DNA from: Planctomycetaceae bacterium
GTDB taxonomy: Bacteria > Planctomycetota > Planctomycetia > Pirellulales > Pirellulaceae
Direction: 5' to 3'
DNA length: 8,015 bases
NCBI GenBank assembly: GCA_007124535.1
Contig: SLEY01000702.1
Coordinates: forward strand, 1-8,015
Below the pieces are notes generated by a model that worked only from the letters and a program-made list of their open reading frames with translations, did no database searches and was not told where the DNA came from. This document shows, one piece after another, positions 1 to 6,700 of this stretch. A program made the translations under genes and the position numbers. Numbering within the stretch: position 1 is the first letter of the stretch; each line of letters begins with the position of its first letter.

Positions 1-1692
1 TCTTACGAAGACCAGATCGCCTTCTCGGCCGACGGGCGGCCGATCCGCGCCTGGTTCAACCGTTATCGCCAAGCCCAATCCTACCGCTATCGGGCCGATC
101 GGGTCGCACCGATCCTGCAGGAGAACCTGCGGACGATCGCGGACCGGTTAGGGCCGGATGCGTACTTCATCGACGTCTGGTCCAGCATCCGCCCCTACGA
201 TTACTGGACCGCCGGCGGGCAGTTCTTCGACGCTCGCGGCACCCGCGACAGTTGGGCCCGCCACTTCGACTGGATCCGCCAGTTGCTGGGGAATGACGCG
301 CCGCAGATCTCCGAGAGCGGGCACGACCAGTTGATCGGGTCGCTGGACGGGGCCCAGAGCAATCACCTGCGAGTCGGTCAGCCCGTCGAGGGGGAGTACC
401 GCTGGAGCGTGTTGGATATCGACTGTGAGGATGCCCAGCGGATCTGCTGGTTCGATTTCGCCTACCACGACCGTTTCATCCTGCACGGGGCCGGCTATTC
501 GTCTCGCTATGCCGCCGGACTGGACTCGCGATTGCACGGAATCGACAGCGACGATTATCTGACGACCGAAATACTGACCGGACACCCGGGGATGGTCAAT
601 CGGCCGTTCGGCCGCGACGTGGTCCGCAAGTACTGGTTGACCCAGGACACGATGCGGGCGCTGGCTTTGCGAACGATCGAGGATGTCGAGTTCGTCGATC
701 AGGATCTGCACCGCCAGCGGATTCGGTGGTCGGGAGGCGGCGAGGTCCGGGTCAACCGTGGCGATGGGGATTGGGACACCGGTTCGGGTCTCCTGCCTCC
801 GTTCGGGTTCCTGGCCGAGATTCCCACCGCGGACGGTCTGGTGCGTGCCAGCCTGGAACGCCGCGACGGTGTGATTGTGGAAGCGGCCAGTTCGCCGGAG
901 CGGCTGTATGTCAACGGCCGCCAGCCGATTCCCGAAGGTTCGCGGATCCGGCCCCGGCTCCGGTCCTTGGAGCCGGTTTCGGCACGTCGCGTGGAACTGG
1001 TGATCCAGTGGGACGCGGAGGAAGCGATCCCGGCGGGTTACCAGCCGTTTGTGCATTTCGTGGACGCGGCCGGTGAGATCGCGTTCCAGGCATCCGGCGA
1101 TCCCCGGGCTTTGGCGGCACGCCGCGGGCGGATGACGATGGCCGCCACCGCCCGATTGCCCGAACCGGCCGTCGAAGATCAGCAGTGGGAGTTGCGAGTC
1201 GGACTGTATCATCCGGGACTCGGGCCGCGGTTGCGTCTGCAGGGTCCGGATGACGGCCAACAGCGGATCCGGTTGGGCTCCCTGCACCGCGCGGGGGGCG
1301 CCACGGAGGAAACGGATCTGCAGTGGGAGCCTTTCGCTATCGGCCCCAATCCGCTGCTGGAACGCCAGAATTCGGATGCCCGACCGATCGACTTCGGGCC
1401 GGTGGTCACCGCCGGCGGGTGCCATTTGTCACCCGAGGAGGGGGCTTTGCTGCTGGTGCCGTTGCCGGACAGTGAACGGGTTTCCAGCGAATACACGATC
1501 CGCTGGGAACGGTTGCCGTGGGATCTGCCGCAGCCCGACACGATCGAGGTGCTGGCGAAGGACGGCCGGGTCGTGCGGCGGGAACGGGTATCCGGTCCGT
1601 TGCGAGTCCGCGCCGCCGCAGGGGTATTCGCGTACCGTTTTGTCCGACGAGATGACGGGTCAGACGGGTCGGACGTGGCGGACCCCGGTTGA
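1..1692 (+). CDS. Glycosidase-like TIM-barrel protein with C-terminal beta-sandwich domains (5'-truncated by window)
   Basis: The frame is open from base 1 to the TGA at 1690-1692, giving 563 residues; the start and any signal peptide lie outside the window. The N-terminal part looks like the second half of a glycoside-hydrolase TIM barrel: strand AYFIDVWSS with Asp58, then PYDYW, then strand ISESGHD with Glu105, then GSLDGAQ. Asp58 and Glu105 are my candidates for the catalytic acid pair. Residues 245-305 (VNRG..W, LPPFGF, ending near LYVNGR) resemble the beta domain that follows the barrel in GH101-like and related uncharacterised hydrolases. Residues 331-428 form a further predicted beta-sandwich (PFVHFVD, FQASGDP, ELRVGLYHP), followed by another beta-rich region to about 550 and a short Asp/Gly/Ser tail. 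The protein is probably exported and acts on a glycan, but I cannot name the family or substrate. That it is coding is near certain; the hydrolase role is inferred from fold-like patterns. Confidence 0.72.
   Translation, partial: SYEDQIAFSADGRPIRAWFNRYRQAQSYRYRADRVAPILQENLRTIADRLGPDAYFIDVWSSIRPYDYWTAGGQFFDARGTRDSWARHFDWIRQLLGNDAPQISESGHDQLIGSLDGAQSNHLRVGQPVEGEYRWSVLDIDCEDAQRICWFDFAYHDRFILHGAGYSSRYAAGLDSRLHGIDSDDYLTTEILTGHPGMVNRPFGRDVVRKYWLTQDTMRALALRTIEDVEFVDQDLHRQRIRWSGGGEVRVNRGDGDWDTGSGLLPPFGFLAEIPTADGLVRASLERRDGVIVEAASSPERLYVNGRQPIPEGSRIRPRLRSLEPVSARRVELVIQWDAEEAIPAGYQPFVHFVDAAGEIAFQASGDPRALAARRGRMTMAATARLPEPAVEDQQWELRVGLYHPGLGPRLRLQGPDDGQQRIRLGSLHRAGGATEETDLQWEPFAIGPNPLLERQNSDARPIDFGPVVTAGGCHLSPEEGALLLVPLPDSERVSSEYTIRWERLPWDLPQPDTIEVLAKDGRVVRRERVSGPLRVRAAAGVFAYRFVRRDDGSDGSDVADPG
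1654..1677 (+). repeat. Short 9-base tandem repeat at the end of gene 1
   Basis: Two full copies of GACGGGTCA/G lie at 1654-1662 and 1663-1671, followed by a partial third copy starting at 1672. They encode the Asp-Gly-Ser repeats of the acidic C-terminal tail. The repeat is in frame with a 3-codon unit, so copy-number slippage would lengthen or shorten the tail without a frameshift. Confidence 0.5.
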
Positions 1693-1715
1693 TGGCGTTT
1701 CGGGGCGTTGGTTTT
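1683..1715 (+). terminator. Weak candidate terminator between convergent genes
   Basis: CCCCG at 1683-1687 can pair with CGGGG at 1701-1705 around a 13-base loop, and a T-rich stretch (GTTGGTTTT) follows at 1707-1715. The structure spans the stop codon of the plus-strand gene and sits in the 22-base gap before the 3' end of the minus-strand gene, where a terminator is expected. The stem is only 5 bp, the loop is large and the T tract is interrupted, so this is tentative. Confidence 0.25.
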
Positions 1716-2527
1716 CAGGTCAGGGGGATTCGTTGCCCGTCGTAGGCCAATTCCATGGCGGGCGGCAGTTGGGCATTGGTGGCTTCGTAATCCAATTCGT
1801 GGGAGGTGTGGGTAAACAGCGTGCGGCGGGGGGCCAATCGCCGGGCGACGCCGACCGCTTCGGACAACGAAAAATGCGTGACGTGGGGCCGGGGACGGAG
1901 CCCGTCCAGAATCAACACGTCCAGCCCCTCGAGCAACGGCCAGCTGGCAGCCGGAATCTCGTTCGTGTCGGTACAGTAGGCGACGTTGCCGATCCGGAAA
2001 CCCAATACCTGGAAACGCGGACCGTGGTGCAGACGGATCGGGATCACCCGGGCCCCCAGCACGTCGAACGGTTCCGTGGTGATCCGGTGGAATTCCAGTT
2101 GCGGAACGGCGCCATGATGCGTCGGTTCGACGTCCGAGAACGCGTAATCGTAGGCTTTCCTCAACCGCTGTTCGACCAGGGCCTCCAGGTACAGGGGCAC
2201 GGGATGTCCCAGGAAGAACGGCATCAGCCGCAAATCGTCCAGACCGAAAACATGATCGGCATGCTCGTGGGTGTACAGCACCGCATGGATCACACCGAGG
2301 CCTTCGCGGATCAGTTGGAAACGCAGGTCGGGCGGGGTGTCGATCAACAGATTCCCGCCGGGCAAGCCCAGCACGGCGCTGCAACGGGTACGTTGATTTC
2401 GCGGATGTTTGCCGGTGCAGACCGGGCAGCCGCAACCGATGATCGGAACGCCCACCGAGGTCCCGGTTCCCAGCAGGATCATGTGTCCGCGGATATCCCG
2501 CGTGGCCGGTTTTCGGTTTTTCGCCAA
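1715..2527 (-). CDS. PhnP-type MBL-fold metal-dependent phosphodiesterase
   Basis: This is a 270-residue metallo-beta-lactamase-fold hydrolase of the PhnP family, whose E. coli member (about 250 residues) opens phosphoribosyl 1,2-cyclic phosphate in phosphonate breakdown. It begins its fold with LLGTGTSVGVP and carries the HxHxDH motif (THEHADH; His87, His89, Asp91, His92), a later metal-ligand His168, Asp187 (CTDTNE) and His240. The PhnP structural zinc site also looks complete: Cys32, Cys34, Cys37 in GCGCPVC and His243, three residues after His240 as in PhnP. The start is TTG at 2525-2527, preceded about 5 bases upstream by GGGGGTG. An in-frame ATG at residue 16 (2480-2482) sits just before the fold but lacks a good ribosome site, so it is the alternative. 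No other phn genes are visible, so the substrate may be another cyclic phosphodiester. It is likely cytoplasmic and convergent with gene 1. Confidence 0.88.
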   Translation of the reverse strand: MAKNRKPATRDIRGHMILLGTGTSVGVPIIGCGCPVCTGKHPRNQRTRCSAVLGLPGGNLLIDTPPDLRFQLIREGLGVIHAVLYTHEHADHVFGLDDLRLMPFFLGHPVPLYLEALVEQRLRKAYDYAFSDVEPTHHGAVPQLEFHRITTEPFDVLGARVIPIRLHHGPRFQVLGFRIGNVAYCTDTNEIPAASWPLLEGLDVLILDGLRPRPHVTHFSLSEAVGVARRLAPRRTLFTHTSHELDYEATNAQLPPAMELAYDGQRIPLT

Positions 2528-2580
2528 GGCGCACCCCCATGTGTGCCTACGCCATTGAATTGGAAAGAACGGGACCCACG

Positions 2581-2586
2581 TTTATA
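2581..2586 (-). promoter_or_regulatory. Possible -10 element for the PhnP-like gene
   Basis: The minus strand reads TATAAA here (TTTATA on plus), about 54 bases upstream of the TTG start, in otherwise GC-rich sequence. No convincing -35 hexamer lies 16-18 bases further upstream (the minus strand reads about TGCCCC there), so this is only a candidate. Confidence 0.25.
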
Positions 2587-2623
2587 GCCGAAACCGCCGG
2601 AGAGGGGCACGGGGTCTGGGGAC

Positions 2624-2651
2624 TTGGCGGGCGGCGCCCGTGGTGTATAAC
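2624..2651 (+). promoter_or_regulatory. Candidate sigma70-type promoter for the NagB-like / LamG-hydrolase operon
   Basis: A -35-like TTGGCG lies at 2624-2629 and a -10-like TATAAC at 2646-2651, separated by 16 bases. They match the TTGACA/TATAAT consensus at 4 of 6 and 5 of 6 positions. Transcription would start near 2658, leaving a leader of about 45 bases before the ATG at 2703. It lies between divergent genes and is the clearest AT-rich hexamer in the region. The spacer holds a perfect 5-bp inverted repeat, CGGGC-GGC-GCCCG (2628-2640), which could be an operator or chance in GC-rich DNA. Confidence 0.5.
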
Positions 2652-2687
2652 AGGCCGAGACAAGGCGGTTTCAGGATCAGCAACTCG

Positions 2688-2694
2688 AAGGAGG
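2688..2694 (+). promoter_or_regulatory. Strong ribosome binding site fixing the NagB-like start
   Basis: AAGGAGG is followed by an 8-base spacer and the ATG at 2703. It decides for this start over the in-frame upstream GTG at 2640, which overlaps the promoter candidate and would add 21 residues. Confidence 0.85.
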
Positions 2695-2702
2695 AAGACG
2701 AC

Positions 2703-3719
2703 ATGTCGGACCAGCAGCCATCCTCGGACTCGGACCAGATCACCTCTTTTGCTTGTGGCCCGGTCACCGTGACGGTCACTCGCGACGAAGCGGCCATGGG
2801 CCGTTTGACGGCCCAGCATATCATCCAACGGCTTCGCCAGCAGGCTGCGGCGGGAAGACCGTTGGTGTTGTGGTTGATGGCGGCGCCCAGCGCGTTCGCA
2901 TTTTACCGCCAGTTGATTCGTGCGGCGGAAGGGGACCCGTCCTTGCAGGAATTGCTGCGTGGCACGGACTTTTTCCAATTCGACGATTATCCGATCAGCC
3001 GCCAGAGTCCCCAGTTTCCCGCCACGTTCCGGCACTTGCTGGAAGAGCATCTCTATCGGCCGTTGGCGGCGGTCTGCGGTTCGCTGCCCAAGGTGCATCC
3101 GCTGGAACTGACGGGCGGCGCCAGCGATGACGGCGTGCGTTCCGCGTATCGCGACACGCTGCTGCAGCGCAAGGAGCAGGGCGCGTACCTGTTGCAGTTG
3201 AAAGGCATCGGGATGGACGGGCACTGGGGTTTCCACGGTGCGGAGACGCCGCTGACGATGGAACCGGGCATGATCACGGTGCCGATGAACTCCCAGAACA
3301 TCCGCCAGCAGATGTTGGATTGGCCCGAATTCTTTCCGACTCCGCAGGATGTCCCGCCGGTCGCCTGCACATTCAACGTGCCCATGTTCTTGTTGGCGGA
3401 CGAGATCGTGGACAACGTGCCGCAGGCCAGCAAGTCGTATTCGGTGCTGGCGACGTACGGTTCCGAGACCGTATTGAACGAAGTGCCATCGTCGGCGGTC
3501 AAGCGGCACCCGTGCGTGCGGGCGTATTTGACGCAGGCGGCGGCCGGTGTTCTGCTGGAGTTCCGCCAGGCGCGCGAAGCGGACCCGCAGGCCGGTTTGA
3601 GCCCCGCGGCATGGGAGCGGTTGCGAGCCCTCTGGCGGGATGAAACCGATCCGCAGGCCGAGGCCCGGAATATCGAGGTCATGGAGCAGGTCTTACGCAA
3701 ATTGGAGATGTTGTCATGA
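2703..3719 (+). CDS. NagB/SOL-family sugar-phosphate isomerase/deaminase-like protein, active site altered
   Basis: The 338-residue product resembles glucosamine-6-phosphate deaminase (NagB) and 6-phosphogluconolactonase. Landmarks are FFQFDDY (residues 90-96), matching the FNMDEY strand whose Asp is catalytic (here Asp94); YRDTLL (149-154); LKGIGMDGHWGFHG (167-179), matching GIGEDGHIAFNE (here Asp172, His174); and VPMNSQNI (193-200), like the NSR region. Two features differ from NagB. The glutamate of the GHIAFNE segment is Gly179 here, with a Glu two residues later. The N-terminal phosphate loop, normally Gly/Ser/Thr-rich (TGGTP or GSTP), reads LMAAPSAF (58-65). It is also about 70 residues longer than NagB, partly through a C-terminal extension (290-338). 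No signal peptide is seen, so it is cytosolic. It overlaps the next gene by ATGA, indicating one transcript and translational coupling. Fold membership is fairly secure; the deaminase reaction is not. It may act on a different sugar phosphate or be non-catalytic. Confidence 0.8.
   Translation: MSDQQPSSDSDQITSFACGPVTVTVTRDEAAMGRLTAQHIIQRLRQQAAAGRPLVLWLMAAPSAFAFYRQLIRAAEGDPSLQELLRGTDFFQFDDYPISRQSPQFPATFRHLLEEHLYRPLAAVCGSLPKVHPLELTGGASDDGVRSAYRDTLLQRKEQGAYLLQLKGIGMDGHWGFHGAETPLTMEPGMITVPMNSQNIRQQMLDWPEFFPTPQDVPPVACTFNVPMFLLADEIVDNVPQASKSYSVLATYGSETVLNEVPSSAVKRHPCVRAYLTQAAAGVLLEFRQAREADPQAGLSPAAWERLRALWRDETDPQAEARNIEVMEQVLRKLEMLS
3704..3707 (+). promoter_or_regulatory. Ribosome binding site inside the NagB-like gene for the downstream gene
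   Basis: GGAG lies 8 bases before the ATG at 3716, inside the last codons of the upstream gene. With the ATGA stop/start overlap (3716-3719) it supports translational coupling and fixes the start of the large secreted protein. Confidence 0.65.
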
Positions 3720-6700
3720 AAACGCGGACGCCGTTCACGGGCGGATGGCTTCTTGTCTGGGGGCTGATAGCAGGGCTGTTGCTGGGCGCTCCGTTTCCCG
3801 CGCGGGGCTCCGGCCGGGACGATCCGCAGTCCGGTCTGCTGGGCTGGTGGCGTTTCGACGAGGGGTCCGGTGTGTATTCGGAGGATGGGGCCGGCATCAC
3901 GGGCGAAGCCGAATTGCAGAACGTCGTCTGGGTACGGGGCGATTTCGGTACGGCGTTGAAGTTCACCGGCTCCAACAGCTACGTGACGCTGCCGCCCATC
4001 CCGCAACTGGACGGCTCGGACGCGATGACCGTTTCCGCCTGGGTCTATTGGGAGGACACGGGCCAGTACCCCAATATCCTCACCGGTGGCACTTGGAGTC
4101 CGGGCGGGTTTCTGATCTTTGTGAATCGTCAGGTCTGTTCGTTTCGCATGGGTCGGCCGGGTCACCGGCACGGTGTGGCGGAGGAAGCGTGGACGGAGGT
4201 ATCCGCGCCGTTGTTGAGCGACATCCCGTTGCGGCGGTGGGTCCATGTGGCGGCAGTGTTCGAACGCCCGGAGATCCGCACCTATGTGAACGGTCGGCAG
4301 GTCGGCCGCGCCGACTGGGATTACCCGGTCGGCCAGACGGGAGACCTGCAGATCGGACGTTGGGGTACGGCGGCCAGTCATACCGGGTTGATCGACGACG
4401 TGCGGATTTACGGGCGAGCATTGACGGCGGACGAGGTGTTGGCGGTAGCCGATCCGCGGGGCCGCGAGAGCGACCGGTACCAGGAGATCGGGCCAGCCGA
4501 AGTGGTGGCCGAGGAGGTATTGACTTTGGAGACGCGTTGGGCCCGGATGGTGATCGGGGACAACGGCATGGTCCTGTCGCTGGAAGAGAAGGGCACGGGT
4601 CGCGAGTTGCTGGCGGCGCCGCGGCCGATTCTATCGATCCGGCAGCGGGAGTCGGCTCGGCCGCGTCAGGCCCGGCGTCTGCGCCGCCAGGGTGATCATC
4701 TGGTGGTCGATTTCCCTCGCGACTTGGGCCATGCCGCGTTGTCAGTTCGGGCGACTGCGGACTACTTTGTGGTCACGGCCCTGGAGTTGGATGTGGAGGA
4801 GGTCGAGCAATTCACTTTTTTCCAGATTTCCCCGGCCCCGCACGAGTATGTGGGAGTCATGGCCGGTTTGGCTTCGGATGACGAATCGGGCGTCTGTTTG
4901 CGGAGTTTGGCGTTGGAAGTCGACACGGCTTTTCACGGCCGCCCGCCGCATTTCCGGGCCTGGACGACGGCCGAGCACGGTTTGACCGGGCATTCCATCG
5001 GTCTGGCGGCCGGCCCGCGTGAACGGTTGCCCGCGATGCTGCAGGCGATGGCGGAGACCGAAGCGGTCCCGCAGTCGGAGCACGGCGGGCCGTGGGCCAT
5101 GGAATCCGAAGCCACTCGCGGTTCCTACCTGTTCGCCGACCTCGCGAAACGAGACACGGACGACTGGATCCAACTGGCACATCGCGGCGGGTTCACGAAC
5201 CTGCACCTGCACGGCTGGTGGACCACGCTGGGCCACTACGAACCGCGCCGCGACTGGTTCCCCGCCGGGCTCGACGACTTGCGAGCGACGATCGAGCGGA
5301 TCCGGGCGGCCGGATTGAGTGCCGGCCTGCACACGCTGACCGCCTGTATCAGCACCCGCGATCCGTGGGTGACCCCCGATCCGCATCCGGACCTGATCGC
5401 CCATCACCAGTACACATTGGCCCGGCCTTTGAGCGATTCCGACACGGAAGTGTATGTGGAGGAGATGCCGGCCGCCGATCATGATGTCGTCTGGAGCTAT
5501 TCGGGCAATGGCAACGTGCTGCGGATCGGCAACGAATTGATCCGTTACGAAGCGATTTCGCGTACGCCGCCCTACGCCTTCCTGCAGTGCGAGCGGGGGG
5601 CGTTTGCTACCGGCGCGGAAGGGCACGCGGCGGGCGACGCCGTGGATTACCTGCAGCAGCGTTATCTGGCGTTCTATCCGGACCCGAAGAGCCAGTTGGC
5701 CGAGCAACTGGCCGAGCGGCTTGCGCGGGTCTACAACGAGTCGGGCGCGCAGATGCTGTACTTCGACGGCTCGGAGGGCATGCGCAGCCGCTACGGCATC
5801 GATGCCCTCCGCTGGGGCATCTTCCGGCGATTGGACGGAGGCGTGTCGGAGGCCAGTTGCCACGGGCATAACAATTGGTGGTTCCATTCCCGCCTGGGCG
5901 CCTGGGATCATCCGGTCTGGGCGATGAAGCCGTTTCATGACGAGCACATCCGCATCGCTTCGCGTTACCGGCGGACCGACCTGCTGGAGCCCCAGTTGGG
6001 CTGGTGGGCTCCCCGCGGTCCGACCGCGATCGCCCGGGGGCATTTTCCCGACGAGATGGAGTACTTTGCCGCCAAGAATCTAGGTCTGGACGCGGCCATG
6101 TCCATCCAGGGCGTCAACGTTTCGCGGCGCCCGCCCAACGCCCGGATGGAAGAGCAACTGACGATCCTGGGCTGGTACGAACGGTTGCGGCTGGCCCGCT
6201 ACTTCGACGCCTCGACGATAGGGCGGGTGGCCGAACCGGGCGCCGAATTCCGTTTGCGCCCCACCCGCGACGGCCACTGGCAATTCCAGCCGGCCGACCT
6301 GGCGAAACACCGCATCAGCCGACTGGGCAACGGCTCCGAGTCCTGGACCGGCGAAAACCCGTTCGCGGACCAGCCGTTGCGGCTGCGACTGGAGGCCCTG
6401 TACTCGGTCGCCCCCTACGAGGACCCCGAAGCCACTCCCCTGGCCGACTTTGCCGACCTTGAACAACTGGACAATCGCCAAAGCGCCCCCGGTGTCACCA
6501 GCGCCCTCAGCCTGGAGACCCGCGAGGTGCGCGCCGGCGGACGCAGTCTGCGTTTCCAGGCCAGCAACGACAACGACACGTCCCGCGGAGCGTGGACCCA
6601 AATCGGAACCACGTACGAGCATCCCTACCTGAGCATGTTGCCTGGCGACGCGATGGGGTTGTGGGTCAAAGGCGACGGCAGCGGCGCGCTGCTGAACGTC

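Noticed and set aside
148..1425. Long minus-strand open frame opposite gene 1 (425 codons)
   Set aside because: It is an antisense shadow of a GC-rich gene: low-complexity Arg/Pro/Gly composition, no recognisable motifs, and it lies fully within the better-supported plus-strand gene.
1209..2540. Minus-strand frame starting with ATG at 2538-2540, overlapping the PhnP-like gene
   Set aside because: It runs out of frame through the PhnP-like gene and its product is Arg/Pro/Ser-rich without motifs; the shifted frame carries the complete metallo-hydrolase signature.
4742..6043. 433-codon minus-strand frame inside the large secreted gene
   Set aside because: It is antisense to the barrel region, with no domain pattern and a composition typical of complementary-strand frames in high-GC DNA.
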